NCBI GenBank assembly: GCA_013399695.1
Contig: VXAU01000760.1
Span: 744,001-808,000, forward strand
Source: Formicarius rufipectus
Taxonomy: Eukaryota > Chordata > Aves > Passeriformes > Formicariidae
Direction: 5' to 3'
Length of the DNA stretch: 64,000 nt
Under the pieces are notes generated by a model that did no database searches, had not been told where the DNA came from, and saw only the letters and a list, made by a program, of their open reading frames with translations. Positions 46,631 to 60,721 of this stretch are shown here, in pieces. The position numbers and the translations under genes were made by a program. Each line of letters starts with the position of its first letter. Position 1 is the first letter of the stretch.

Positions 46631-49600
46631 TTATGATGGATAGCAGCAATTATAAACCAATAATATACGGGAAACAGAAAAGATTGCAAAGAATTTCCTG
46701 CCATATGCATTTAGAAGGCATCTGGACTACATCTGGGAAAGCACACACTCGGGGAGCTGCGGCTCGCGGGAGGTGCAGGTCTGCGCTATCAAGAATGATG
46801 ATAAAATGGTGCTATTCCTGTTTACTTCTCTGTGAGGGGAGGGAGGCGAGGAGCGCACAATAGGAAGCGTTTCTCCAAGCAGATGGAGTACAGTGCTGCA
46901 TTAATTGCCTGAGAAGTAGCGGAGATCACCTTGTGAGCTGTTGGCTCACTTTATTGCTTAATCATATTCAAGATGATTGATAACGTTCCTTAAAGAGTAA
47001 GGTACTGGGATTGCCATTAGCGTAAGTGGTGACACGTAAATATGACCGACCTTAGCAGTTACATTGTGGCTTAGTGGCCATAGGGACAAGCTGATGTGTA
47101 GGAATTCATATTGCTAATGAGTCATTAAAAGCGAGGAGGACTGGAGCCCATCTGAAAGGTGTGCCTGCTGTGTCACCAGAGGAGAGTGATTTCTGAAAAA
47201 AAAAAAAAAAACAAACCTGAAATATCCGTTGAGAAAATTGTGGAGAGAAGGAGAAAATGATTTCTTAAAGAGTATTTTCTAATGTGTGGAAAGTTTTTAG
47301 GTGATGCCTTTTTTTTTTTCTTTTTTTTCTCCCTGTCATTCCTCTGATGAAATTAAAACTTTTCTTTAAAGCTATAGAGCTGGTTTTTTTTCTTTTTTTT
47401 AAAGGCTAACTGAAAGGTTTGTTCAACTAGTCTCTTCAGTTTAGAAGCACATTCCCATAGACATTGAAACAACTCATAGTTGTCTGTGAGGTTTTTTCAT
47501 TTATATTATTTATTATAGTAATAATAAACAAACCAGGGTTTCTAATTTTACTGAAATCAATTCAAACAAACTATTTTCCACTAGTGAGCTGTTAGTTTTT
47601 ACCCTGGCCCACTTGTACTGTCTGTCAACAGAAGAAGCTCGAAAATCACTTTACACCAGACTACCAGTAAGATATTCAAAAGCTTCAGTGCATCTGTCTT
47701 CTGGAGGGTCATTGAAGGTGCTTCTCTTGCAGCCTTTAAAATTCCAACCTTCAGCTAATAAATTTGACTTCATGAGTGCACCAGGGGGCACAACGATGAC
47801 TTTGCTTGTATCTTTTAGACAGGCCCTAGGCTGGTTCTTTGTTTCATCAAAGCTTACATGTTCTGGAAGTTACTGTAAAATATATTTCTGTTTGATCTTC
47901 CAAGGCTTGCAATTAGTCTCATATTTTCTTTTCTGCACAAAGACTGATGCAGACAAAAAAGAGAATGCTTGTTTGAAAGCAAATCTTTTTTACTGGAGAT
48001 GAGCAATAATTTGATGGATGTGTTACATGATGGATTATTCTGGAGCTTCAGACATACCTCGTGGGGGTCTAAAATGCATGTGTGAGATTGGGGGCAAAAT
48101 GCTGTGTCCTGTAGTTAATCCATACTTGTCAAGAAATAACAGCACAGGTCAACTGCTGGATCCTTTAATGACCAAGGTGTTACATCAACACTAATTATAT
48201 CCAGTCCTTCTGCTCTGTAAGTGCCCATCCCTGGAAGGAATTTAGAATAATTATGAAAGCAAGAATTATTTTGAAGCTGAAACAGAAAGACTTTCTACTA
48301 TAACAGCAATGTTTTTCGTGGTCTCCCTCAGGAAAAAAAAATATTGTTGACATCTGAAACAATTCTTTCTTGCATGGCTTAGAAGACTAAGTTACCATTT
48401 TTTTCCCTGCTAAACTACCCTCTAAACACTAGTGGGTTTTAGTCCAGTTTGATACTGGATTGATACTACTTTGGAGCTGTAACCTGCCTGTGGGGTAGCA
48501 GGGTTCAAGTGGACTGGTAGATCTGCCTTATTACAAACCATTGTGGACTTAGGGAAAAGTTAATATGTTTAAAAGCTTTTATTTCCTTGCTTCTCTGTGT
48601 GTTGTTCCCTCCCATTTGGTAGAGTTTTTGCAGGATTCTGTAGCCAGTTCCTGCCAAGTCCTTGACTGCACCTGAATACGGGCCATGAAATTTAGGCTGT
48701 ACTCACCTTCCCACCTCTGCAAATGGGACAAAAATATCTTACTTCTTTCCTACCCTTCTGTTGGGGGAAAGGGCTTGAAAATCCATCTGTAGTACCACAG
48801 GCATTAGAGGTGCCTGGAGATTTCTGTGAGGAGCACAGGCTGGTTGTTGTGGCTCTGCTCCCTGTTTCTGGAAGCTGGTGACTGCAGATGGTGTAGGTCT
48901 GTCTGGTCCATCCCAGTTCCCAGTGGACTTTCTGGAATACCTTGGCCATAAAACCAAAGGTGGCTGGTGATATCTGAACACAGAGCTCAAGGGTATGTCA
49001 TGCCTGGGGACACTTTCCAAAGGGCCCAGAGAATCACACGAAAGAAAAGAATCATTGCTAAAATAAATGAAAATATTATCAACACAATGGAATTTGCACA
49101 GTTATCTAAAGAGCAAATGAATTCATTTCTTGCCCTTTCTTCAGGCTGATAATTCTTGTGTACTGAGGAGGTGGACAAATTTGCTTTCAGGTGAATTAAA
49201 ACAATGAAAGAAATGATACTTGTTGATGTTTCATTATTTTCTTTCAAGGTTTTTCCAATTTTTTTTGTTGTTAACGTTTCCATTTTTTTTTTTTTTTTTT
49301 CATTTTCGGCCTGTGATCCCATTCTGGTGTCATTCAGCTAAACACAAAGGGAGGTGTGACTGATTAGTAAAGGCTTCTCCAATGTCTCAGTTTTTTCTGG
49401 ATAAGTGCCATACGTTTCCATGGGCGAGACCTGACACAGACAGAGTAGGTAGATCAGGTGAGCTGAAAAACTGGAAATTCCTCATGGATGAGACTTGATT
49501 CATGTAGTTGTTTAGTCACTGGTTTACAGCAGCTTAACAAATATCAGTGACACTGAACTTGATTCAGGATTCAGACAGGTAAAAGTACTTTGAGGTTTCT

Positions 49601-52600
49601 GTAGCATTGTAAGAGTTAAAATTGGACTTTTTGAAGAATCCCATCTCTAATTCATCCAACTGATGCATGATGCACTCATGCAGCGTTTTGGGGAGTTTCT
49701 TATCCATCTGTAGACAATATTTAATGGAATTCTTTTGTGAGACTTGTGTGAAAAAGTAGACATTCAGTGAAAGTATCCAGAGAAGGAATATTCTTGAAGA
49801 ATGTTTCTGATGGCAGTTTCTCTCTGCTTGTTTGATCTCGCATAAAAAAGTAATTTCATCACATATTGATAAGCCTATCTTGTTGGAAAGAAAGGAGCTG
49901 AAAAATATACTTTGATTCTAGAGTGAAGCTTGAGGGTGATGCATATAATTACTGTTCTTTAAAAAAGCTCTGAAAAAGAAGTAAGACTCTTCTATAACTG
50001 AGTTTCTTTTCTTCCCATCTCTTTCAAGCATGGGGGATTAAGGTGGCAAGATCCACAGACCCCAAATATGAGGCCACTGGATAAGAGGACTGCAAAAGCA
50101 AGTCAGTATCCTCTGTTGGCCTACAAGGATGAGTTTCTAAATGGTGCAGAAAGTCGAATTCAGTCTGGGCACTTTAAACAAACAAACAAAAAGTGTCAGA
50201 ACATCCCTAGAGGAGATTCAGAAACTGATGTACAAATGAAATTGGAGTATGGGAAGTGGTCAGAGGCACTCACAATGGTTATTGACCATAGTCAATAAAA
50301 AAAAACAAACAGAAAACACTACAACAACAAAACAAACCTGGTGCAAAGTGATTAATTCTTGGAAGTGCAATTAGCAGATCTGCAGTATTACTTCAGGAGG
50401 CACAAGGGCTAACAATGTGTTTTCACCTTTTATTCTGTTTTGAAGAAAATGCTGTTTGGGGTTTTGTTTGTTTATTTGTTTTTAATCCCAAGCTGTGTGT
50501 GTTCTGTAAACACCTTTCCTGTTGCCCAGAGGGTTGCTGATAGTTCCACTGCTTGACCGTTTTGCAACCTGGTGGTTCTTCTTATTCGAGTGTGAGTTCT
50601 CAGTCACTTAATCACACCGAAATGGCTCAACCTTTGAACTCTGAGCTCCCAGCCCCCCAAAAAAGGTCAAAAGGAAAGAACAGAAATCAGCTCCGAGACG
50701 TCCAGAGCTATTACCTTGTTACATGAAACTGCACAAAGGAGAGCTGAGTGGAAGAAGCACTCGTACTTACTGCATGAGAAAGGTGTCAAGTGAAGAGAAG
50801 CAAAGCGTGGGAATGGACACATCCTCAGAACTGCTTGGGGTGCTCTTTCTTCCTGCAGTTTCTTTAGTTTTGTTTAATGATGTAATTTTTCTCATGTTCT
50901 AGTTTATAGCTATTGTAAAAGTTAACATCTACCTTTGCAAAAGTTTAATTAGAATTACAGCTTTGAACACACAGAGTTGATGAGATTCAACATTCAAATG
51001 ATCTCCTGAAACGAGAGAGGCAAATAGCATAAACCAGAAAAGGAACATTGGAAAATTGGCAAGACACCCTCACTCAATTAATTCTCAGAACATAAAGAAA
51101 GGCAATAGGTAGTAAATCTTCCATGCTCTTCAGTCATTAATGTGGGCTCTCAGAGAAGGCTGTTACAGTTTGAACATCCTGTGTGACATTAAAAAATGAA
51201 ATATTTTAGTGTGTTGTTTCAAAGGGCAGAGAGGTGTATAACAGCATCTGAGAATATTTAACATTTTGCATGATTTTGTATCTCTTTGAAGGTTCAAAGG
51301 TGAAAAAGTATAATTTTTTTCATCATATTTGTTCTTACTAAAAGTTAATTCTTGGTATATTTAGCCATCTTCCTGCAAGTGTTTCTGTGGAACACGGAGA
51401 ATATGGAATGGGAATACAATGCCATCACACACAATGGCGTTTGCTTTGTTCTACAGCCTCAGGTAAATCCCATTTCCTTGTCACTGCTCTGGGCTTTAAT
51501 TCTTCTTTCCCTGTCCCCACTACTGCCCTAGCTAAGCTGAGTAGGGGCTCTCACCTGGGATTTGTGTTTGTTAATACATTGATGCAGCAGAATGGGTTTC
51601 CCGTGACTTTGGGGAACTTTCATTCCCGTAATAACATCCCAGCTGCATTGATTTCCTCACCTCAAGTCAGTATTAGGAGGTTCTTAAGGCCCAATCTTCC
51701 ACAAGAGATTACTGTCAACCCAGATGCAGCTGAACTTTGTTCTCCCTCAGATTTCACTCTTGCAATAAGACATGCATGTATATCCCTATTTTCTGAGTCA
51801 AACAGCCAAGTTTTGATGTTTAGATGGCCATATGTTTTTTTGTTACAAATGAATTTTACCGAAGTTTAAAGCGTCAAAACATGTCAAAACAATGATTCTT
51901 TTTTTCATGTTTTGGTTGGTTCTGCCTTTGTAACTGGCACTGCTGGAGTTGCAGACCTGTGTAATAATAAGTGATCTGCAGTCTGTATCTATGAACTATC
52001 AAATAAACCTTTCATGGTCAGGGGAAGATTGTTCAGTGCTACAATAGAAGTAGCTTGTTCCTCGGTGGTTCCATAGCTCCTGGCACAGTGTTGTGTTCCA
52101 GGCTGTTCAAACAGGGAGCCCTTTGTGGCACAGCAAACCCTTCAGGGGCTTTTAAAGCAATGTGTGCCTTTGATCTAGTTTTGTCTTCCCGCAGCTCTCT
52201 CTTGCAGCAGCTAATTTTTATTCATGTTGTCCCCAATTCCTCCTTCTTGCATGCTGGGGATGTGACTTGCCCTCCTCATTCTGCTCCCTGCTGGACAATT
52301 GGCCAGATCGATGTCACCCCCTGCTAGAACTGGCCTAGCAGGAAGCCTCGATGGCCACGTAGGATGGGGGACGGTGGAAACCCACCATCCTTTGGAAATG
52401 GCCATCAGTAGAAATACCCATTAGCAGAGCAAAAGAGCAGGGAACAAGCTGGTCCTTTTCAAGTCCCTCATAGCAGAGTCACTATAGCTGCACAGCTCAT
52501 GAGGATTCTCAGATGTGACCTCATTCCTGAATCACTTCTGAATGACATTTGCTACTCCTTCTCCTCCATGCTGCTGTGGTATTTTTTCTGTCACAGTGTT

Positions 52601-54347
52601 GCTGTGACATTTTGGTGTTTTCATTAAGGGTGAAGGGCAATTTCTGCTACCATTGGCCATCCTGAGCTGTGTGACATGCTGTGAGGAGCCCAGCCCTAAC
52701 CTAAGGAGTGTGGCTACTCCAATAAGCCAACGTAGCGATGTGTTTTCAGAGCAGGAAGGACACGAGACATTGCTGTACTGTATGTTTTAGACCTATTGCT
52801 GACTTCAACCTTCCATGACATTGATTTCCTATAGAGTATCTTTTTACATTGATGAACTAAAGTAGTGCTCTCTTGTGAAAGCCTGACCTTCTTGAAGCCT
52901 GGTAAAAACCTTCAGAGATCTCAGTGGATCCAGGCTTTCCCCCTGTGTTTCATTTGGAATTCTATTAGAATAAGCATTCCTAAAATGTGTATTTTGCAAT
53001 CCTGTATTGTGCTGCTGGTATTCCAGTCCTGACAGTCCTCTCTGTTAGCACAAGAAACAGCATTTCAGAGATCTCAGCTGGGATTCATGGGCTCTGCAGG
53101 ATGACACCAGCCACACCTTCAGCAGCACAGCAGACTGGAGCTGTTATGCATTTTTAAAAGAATGTGTAAACAGAACCAGCGGGTAGCTGTGCAGTGTTTT
53201 TTGTGGTCTGTCATGAAATCATAAAGAGCTCTACTGCTTTGCCCTGACCCTCCAAAAGCCTCAGAGCCTGGGCCAAGAAGCTGTCTAAGGCTATAGTTAA
53301 TGTGGTAACATAAGGGTTTAAAACAAAACAAAGCCAAAGATACAATCAGTGGAGAATGCACAGTGTGTGTAGTGGCTTCCAATCATGAGATCAGAAGGGC
53401 CTGATGTCCCAGTCTTTTAAAAAACTTCAGCAACAGCACATCCTTCAAGCAGGTTTTGCCCTGCAACTAACAAGAGATATCTCAGATTTTATACCTTTAA
53501 GACTACTCCTTTCTTCAAAAACACTGGTAAAATTATGTTGGCTTCTAAAATAACTCACTAAAGCAAAACTTGCACTGTTCTGTTTTCTTTTGGGACTCTG
53601 GTTTTGATTGTTTTTCCCTGAAGCCAAAATGTTCAGTGGAGAAGCTGCCAGCTGTTTGATTTAGCCTAAATCCCCTCAATTCTTCTGCACGAGTGTCATT
53701 GCTGTGCAGGGTTCTCTCTCTGCTTATTGTTCTTGCAAGTTGTGGATGAAATTGCTACCTCAGAGCTCATGGCAGTCTCTTCAGGAGGCGTCCTCCTGAA
53801 GTAGTGGTTGCAAGCTCCTTTTTTCCAGAACACATTTGAATATGGACATGGTTCAGGAAGTCATCTAAGTGCTTTATGGGCCAGCAGAGACTCTGTACAT
53901 TGTATTTGATGGGAAGCCTGTGCTTTTTGTTCAGCTGAAGTGTGCACCAGTCTGCTTCCCCACTTCAGGTTCTGCTGCATTTTATTTCATTTTGTTGCAA
54001 AGTCAAAGGGGTTTTGTTCTCTTGTTCAGCTTTGCTTTTGGTGGGGGGGGAAAAAAAAAAGAAAAAGGAAAGAAATGTGAACATCTGTGTGGAAATTACA
54101 TGTAAGGCCACTCTGCAGAAGGTGTTTGGTTTGTTAAGAAACATATGGCTTCAGCACAGTCATCTGTTATGGCAGGCTCTTAGTGAGTGACCAATGTGTG
54201 AACACTTCTGCTGTTCACTTCTGCCCACTCTCACACCTTCTCTATCTCAACTGAAGGAGAAATTTTTGTGTTTGTTTGCAAGCATTCAGATTGTTTTTGT
54301 GATTATACACTAGAGAATAATCTAGCACATACAAAGCATTAAAAGCC
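46631..54347. other. Long non-coding stretch, no gene seen
   Basis: No exon or repeat family was recognised in about 7.7 kb. It includes a small CpG-containing patch (46745-46790), A or T runs (47198-47211, 49279-49300), CTCF-like motifs at 47778-47790 and 52282-52294, and a 160-codon open frame at 51387-51869 with no recognisable product. Confidence 0.5.
47778..47790 (+). promoter_or_regulatory. CTCF-like motif, one mismatch
   Basis: GCACCAGGGGGCA matches CCASYAGRKGGCR at 12 of 13 positions, and the CACCAGGGGGCAC core is a common strong CTCF variant. Occupancy is unproven. Confidence 0.35.
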
Positions 54348-54882
54348 TCATAGAATTGTTTGGGTTGGAAGGGACCTTTAGGAGCCATCTAGGCCAACTC
54401 CCCTGAATGAGAAGGGCCATCTTCAGCTAGGTCAGGTTGCTCAGAGCCTCATCCAGCCTGACCTTGAACGTTTCCAGAATGAAGTATCTAGCACCTCTCT
54501 CGATAACCTGTAAAAAGCCTTGTAAAAATGACCTTCCTTATCTCTAGTCTGAATTTACCCTCTTTTAGTTTAAAACCATTTCCTCTTGTCCTATTGCAAC
54601 AGGGCCTGCTAAAGAGCCTTTCTCCATCTTTATTATAAACCCCCTTTAATGATCGAAAGTCTGCTATAAGGTCTCCTCAGAGCCTTCTCCTCTTCAGGCT
54701 GAACAATCCCATGTCTCTCAGCCTGGAGAGGTGCTCCAGCCCTCTGATCATTTTTGTGGCCCTCATGTCTCTCCTGTGTTGAGGACCCCAGAGCTGGATG
54801 TTTATTGCAGGTGGGGGTCTCGTGAGGGCAGAGGAGAGGGCAAGAATCACCTCCCTCATGCTGCTGGCCAGCTTCTAGGCAG
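54348..54882 (-). mobile_element. CR1 LINE 3' portion, reverse orientation (about 535 bp)
   Basis: From the 3' tip inward on the + strand: CATAGAATTGTTTGGGTTGG, GGGACCTTTAGGAGCCATCT, CAGAGCCTCATCCAGCCTGA, CCATTTCCTCTTGTCCTATT, CAGCCTGGAGAGGTGCTCCA and a GGCAAGAATCACCTCCCTC block. This covers the CR1 3' UTR and the end of its coding region, truncated at the element's 5' side near 54882. It has no intact frame. Confidence 0.92.
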
Positions 54883-57158
54883 TGAAGTTTGGAATCTATT
54901 ACAGGAGAAGCAGTGCTGCTGGGATAGCTCAGGATCCAAACTGCATTTTTAGGAATGGAGAATAAGGGCCCAGAAGCTCATTGTGGGGTAGAAAGGACGA
55001 GTGCTCAATGTTTAGGTTTCCTGAAAAATGGAGCTTAGTTAGGTGAAATCTGCCACGACATGGAAACCCTGGATTTGGACTATCAGTATTTTGAGCTGTA
55101 AAAGATTATTGTTCAATTCACTCCACTCCTTTCCCACCTCATTCTCTCCTCCTGCATTGCTCTGATAGTACACTGGGACACCTGCAAACACACTGCGGTA
55201 ACGCACTCCTAGTGGAGGGGCTACAGGCTCAGGTCCATTGTGGTTTTTCATTGGACTTACCCTGTTGTTGCTCCTTATTTAAATTCCTAGATAAACTCAC
55301 ACTCTTTTGCCAAGTTGGCTGCCTTGGAGGAAGTGCAGCCAGGAGACACACTGAGAACACAATATTGAGAAGTGTTTCACAGTGCTGGGTGAGGACCAGA
55401 GAGCAAGTGTTGACTCTGATCTCCTATGCTGGTCTGAGATGCAGGTGACTTAATTCACCTTCCTTGAGTCATCCTGGTTTACATTCCCACTACAATCAGG
55501 GAATCAGAATGAAGCTGGAGTGCTTTGTCCTTCTCAGTGGGAGTCTGAGCCAGGATCATTCTGGTGGCAATGACTTCATGTGCTGTGTCAGCGGCTCTCG
55601 CTGCTTTGATGATGCATTCCACACTCTGTCTTCTGCCTTTGTCAGGTGATGCAGGATTTTTCAGCCACTTACTGGATTAAAATGTACAGGGCTTATGTAT
55701 GTTGTGTGCTTTCGTCATTGTTGGTTTTGTTTTGATTTTTTTTTTAACCTTTAGGCACAAGAGTGATTCAAACAGAGTACCCCATATCTGCAGTGTAGAG
55801 CTGGGACTGCCTGAACAGTAAAGGCTTGATTCTGAATTCACTGAAGAGGGCTGCCTCTAGAGACATTGAATCACCAGTCAGCAGTGCCTTGATCTCTACA
55901 AGGAAGAAACTCTGGGTTCCAGCAGTTGGAATTACTAAAACAGCACTTCCAGAAACCTTTAGTACCCACAGCAGCTCCAACACTGCACAAGGGAGCCCTT
56001 TTATCTGAACAATCTGGTAGCAAAACATCCAAACAGCTTTTAGAAGTGTCCCCTCATCTTTGGGGCAGATTGTGAAACCACAATTGAATGCCCAGACTCA
56101 AATTTTATTTAACGTAAGTCTGGTGCTTGTCTCAAACCATGGCCACATTCCATGACTGGGATGCACCTGGGTCAGTGCAGGATTCCCAGCACCCCTTCCA
56201 GAAGGATACCAGGACTGCAGTCATGCCCTCTTGTACAGAGGTTGAAGGGTGTAAGATACCTTCTTTGCTCTATCCAATCTTGTGTTCTGAGTGTATGGAA
56301 AGAAATAGATCCCAGCATTTGTGCTCAGTTAAAATTTAGATGGTTTTATTCTCCCTGTTCCCACCTCCTAAAAATATTATGATTAGCACTGATTTTTATT
56401 TATTCACCAGGTATGCCAGACATAGTAATTTCTGATATCTCTGGACATGCCTTGATTTCTCTCATGTTGTCCCGTAAATTGACTTGGGATGCTTCTCACA
56501 GGACATTGTCTACCAAGAATCCCTCATTAAGTTTTATATGCTCCACGCTACTTGTCAGTGGACAGGTGTGAAGATTTGACTGTGAACCAGGGATTTTCAG
56601 AAGGTGCTTTGCTGTTGCTGATAATGTTGACAGTGGTAGAAGACAAACCCAGAAGTTGCAGTTGTATTTATAAGCCTATGTAGCAGAGTATTCTGGTCCC
56701 AGCTACAAAATTACTGAATATTTTCTAGCTTATTTGAAAGAAGTACAATACAAGGAAGTAAAAAAATCAATGTAAGTGTGTCTGCAACAGAACTTATGTA
56801 AGGTATGACTGTGCCCTTAAGCACAGCCTCCATATATTCTGATTTTTTAACATGAATACTGAAATAGAGAAAATGTATTGTCATTTTTAGAAGATTATTG
56901 ACATTGCACTATTTCTGCCAAATTTCAGCTTGGCATGGTGCTGTTGTTAAACTTGGAAGAAGACAGGAGACAAACTTTTATCTCTTGCCCTCTGTCCATG
57001 TTTCTTTTTATCCCTTTCCCTTTTATTGTTAATTTTTTAAAAATTTTTAAATTTTTTTTTCCAGATTGAGAGCTTGGTAGATTGGAATCTGACCAGATTT
57101 TCAAAATGAATATTTGAGAATACTTAGGGTTAAATTCTACCTTCTGCTCCTGTGCTAT
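54883..57158. other. Non-coding stretch, nothing recognised
   Basis: No exon or repeat family was recognised. A T run lies at 55737-55744. Confidence 0.5.
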
Positions 57159-57159
57159 G

Positions 57160-57220
57160 GTATCATAGAGTGGTTTGGCTTGGAAGAGGGCCTTGAAGAT
57201 CATGTAGTTCCAATCCCCAG
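57160..57220 (-). mobile_element. CR1 LINE 3'-tip fragment, reverse orientation
   Basis: The + strand reads GGTATCATAGAGTGGTTTGG, then TTGGAAGAGGGCCTTGAAGA, then TCATGTAGTTCCAATCCCC, the reverse complement of the CR1 3' end with a few changes. It is about 60 bp long. Confidence 0.8.
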
Positions 57221-58825
57221 ACAACTTAGATTTTTAAAGGGTGAGAACATGTTTTTTTGGCAGCACTGCATCTGCTCAAAATGCAGGGAGAGTGGTAAAA
57301 TGAACACATCTTTATTTCTACAGATGAAGGAATTCTGTTCCAAAATCGAATTTTCCACACTTATTGATTTCCTATGTATAAAATGTCTATGTAAATGTGC
57401 ATATATGCAAAATATTTTCCAGCTACATTTATTTGTCCTATCAAGATGATTTTTTTATTTATTTGTATATTTGATAGTTTGAAGTATGAGTGAGCTTCCT
57501 CAATGAACTCAATAAACCCAGGATTTCCCTTGAGTTCCATAAACTTGAAGGAATAAATGGCTAAATTCTAGAAATTAAACACCTTGAAAATACACATATC
57601 TCTGACTGGATCTGAGACTCCTCAGCAAATGCATGAACACAAAGCAAATCCCCAATGCATTAAAAAATACCAGATAATAAAATTATTAATTAAAGTTATA
57701 TAGTTCACATTTAAAGTGAATAGTGAGAGGCAAAGCACTACCCAGCCTATTTTGTCCGATTGGTTGTTAACTCTGTGAATTGTGTGAGACGGGGCAGAAC
57801 GTTTCTGGCTCTCCCTCCCTTCAGAGTCCCTGTGTCTCTCCTGCTCCTGTCCATGCTGCCTCTGCCACTGCATTCCTGCTGTGCTGCTTTCACTGCCTTG
57901 GAACTGATGATCTAAAAACATGAGGCTCTTGATTTTAGTGAAGTAGGATCAGGCAAGTAGTCCTCCAAGTGGGACATCTCCCAGCAATGTCTCCATGCAG
58001 ATACTGAAGCCCAGCATCTTAGATGTGTACGGTTTTCTCCCCTGCTGGAAGATGCCTGCATCTGTGTGTCCAACCAGCTGATATAAACTTAGAGGAAAAC
58101 TCCTTGCGGTTTGGAAGACCAGGAGAGTCTTAAATTTAGTTTTGCTGCCAAGTTCAGTGTTGAATACTTTGCACTTGGAACAAGCAGGCACTCACTTGTG
58201 GGAAGAGCTTGCATGCATCTGTTACCACTGTGCTCCCTTTACCAGGCTTCTGGACACAAATGCAGTGTCTGAGGCCACAGCTGTTGGCTCCTGGTACTCA
58301 GATATGTTTTGCTGATAGATGTGCAGTCTACTCCTGAAGCAGTAGCAGTAGTAGCAGCAGTAGTAAGTGTTTGGTGCAGATGCTTGGCTGATGTTTGCAC
58401 GCAGCATTCTGTTCAGGTGTGGGAGTCTGCAGGCGAGCCCCAGTGCTGCTGTACCTGGCTCAGGCAGCTGGATCCCAAGGGTTGCCCTGGAATAAACTGG
58501 CATTCCCAAAGCATGAAAGGGTTGTTAACACAAGCAAGAGTGTGGGCAAAACAGCTCCTGTCAACTGCAGGGCTGATGAAACTTGATTTTCTCACGATTT
58601 ATGTCCTGCACTGGGGTAAAGTAGCTGATATGTAATAGCAGGCTAAGATCCGTTTTTTCTCCCTAGAATACTAAATCTCTCTCTCCTCATTCCAGCTGAT
58701 TTTGGTGTATTTTTAAGAAATTAATGTTATTTGGAATCCAGCCTTTTCTGGTAAGTTCAGCACTACAAGTGGAGAGGCAGGTAGACAAGTATGTCTAGAA
58801 TATGATCATAAAAGCCTCAGGTTTG

Positions 58826-58901
58826 TGGGGTTTTTTTGTTTGTTTGTTTGTTTTGTTTGGTTTGGGTTTTGTTTGTTTGTTTGTTTTGTTTGTTTTTTTT
58901 T
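58826..58901 (+). repeat. (TTTG)n simple repeat
   Basis: GTTTGTTTG and TTTTGTTTGG units alternate over about 75 bp. It is a low-complexity microsatellite. Confidence 0.9.
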
Positions 58902-59071
58902 AGTTTCTGGGAAATCACATTAAGAATCATTCGTGCTTTGAATGAACCAGAGCTGTTTGATACAAGAAAATTTACAGTGGGATCTGCCTTGGATGTGATT
59001 ATGAATGAACATTCCAGGAGAAGGTAGAAATGTATAAACTCTGACTGGAGAAGGGAAAGAGCCCCATATAT

Positions 59072-59108
59072 TACTGACTGCAGCTGTCAGTTCCACAGTC
59101 AGTAATTT
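59072..59108. repeat. Perfect 11-bp inverted repeat, 15-base loop
   Basis: ATTACTGACTG at 59072-59082 is the exact reverse complement of CAGTCAGTAAT at 59098-59108. The 15-base spacer is CAGCTGTCAGTTCCA. The arms are too short for a typical pre-miRNA, and no element boundary or target-site duplication is obvious. Confidence 0.9.
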
Positions 59109-59720
59109 TAACTCATGGTTGTATATTATGTTATTATAAGGAGCACAATTACATGGAAGGTGATTTGAGATTAAACTTGCTTTTTTTTGAATTGCCTGCA
59201 GTAAGGTGTAATGTAGGGCACTTTCTGCAGTGTAAATGGATGCTTGCTCCTGGGTTTGGTTTATGTTTTTGCACTGTACTGAACTGTGGCAGGCAGTTTA
59301 AGGATATTGCATTTCTGGAAGTAGCTTAGAAGTACATTTTCAAGTATACTTTTCTACCCTTGTCTTCCTCCTGTCTATTTAGACTTGGGAAAATATGTAT
59401 CCATGTGGATAAAAACCTTTTTTGTGTCATTTGCAGCAAATGAAAATCTGATTTTGCTTATAAAATCTTTTTCAAGGCAGAAAATTCCTTCAAGTGAACA
59501 AACTGTTCATGGCAGACCCCAAAGGCATTATGCTACCTTGGCATTGAAGCTCTAAAATGACCAAATCTTTTGTTTTGAGAGTGTTGTTTGTTTTCTCCCC
59601 ATCATCCAAACAAAAAGTAATAATGAAAGATTGAAGTGGTCAGTTTGCTTTGTGTGTGTGTGCATTCAAACATTGCTTAGTGTGTTTCTGAAATTCCCAC
59701 CCAAACAGCAAAATAAAATT

Positions 59721-59758
59721 ACTAATATTAACCAATATTAACAATACTAATATTAACA
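59721..59758 (+). repeat. Short (AATATTAAC)n-like tandem repeat
   Basis: Three imperfect units of ACTAATATTAAC, ACCAATATTAAC and ACTAATATTAAC type occur over about 38 bp. It is a minor AT-rich repeat. Confidence 0.7.
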
Positions 59759-60721
59759 AGTCAATGCAGTTCTATCCTTGTCATATGGTTTTCTTTTTTT
59801 TTCCTGTGGTGATTTCCTGGATACTTTGTGTTGTTTAAAGAAGGTTTCTGCAATAGTAGCAGTAAGTGAGTATTTCACTCTGTTAGTGTTTGCTTTAGGC
59901 TGCGTGCTGACCTTGCTTCCTGTGAGTGATGATCTTATTCATGGGGTTGTAATTTCAGTCTAATCCTAACATGATGCCTGAATTGCACTTCTTTGGTTAA
60001 AAAAATGCTCTCCCCTTCTCCCACCTGATTGTTTTTTTACTTGCATCTTTTAATTTTCAATTAGGAATTCTGTAGTGTATAAGGACCTGGACTAAAGCCA
60101 TTTTAAAGCCATTGAAAACCTTTTCATTGACTGCAATAGGCTTTGGATCTGACAGTAAATGCTTTAAAAAATACTTATTAATAGGTTGTATGTATAGCAC
60201 AGCTATCTAACACAGTAAAACCAATAGCCATCTGGTCCAAATGAGACCAAAATCTGCTTTGCTAACCAAAGGGAAGCTCAGTTGGTTGCAGGAAATATTT
60301 TTGCTGTTGTGGTATATCCTCAAAAAGAGAAAGCTTTTCCCGTTAATATCAATGTACATATCGAAACATATTGGCAGTTTAATTACCTTGGCACAACAGA
60401 ACCTTTATCCACAAATGCCCATCACAGGAATCTACGTATTGAAAAGAGACACTTGTGCCTGCATCAAACCATCTGCTGTAATACATTGGTGGGTAACGCT
60501 TAAATTACTGCCTGTCACCAGATGAATCCACTTGAAAATCAAATGGTAAATTACAATAATAGGTTAAGCTGTTTAGGGCAAAGATACGTTAATCTACAAC
60601 ATGATGGAACCTTTTATTTGTAGGTTTTGTGAAAGAAGGAATGTATAGGAGATAAAGATTTTAGAGAATCCCCCTGGTTCGTGGTTCTTCAGCTGTCCCT
60701 GACTGTTATCCTGCTCTGGGC

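Noticed and set aside
47613..48002. 129-codon + strand open frame
   Set aside because: No recognisable domain or splice context; treated as chance.
51387..51869. 160-codon + strand open frame
   Set aside because: It is the longest open frame after PXYLP1, but the sequence resembles no family, has no evident promoter or splice signals, and sits in a featureless region.
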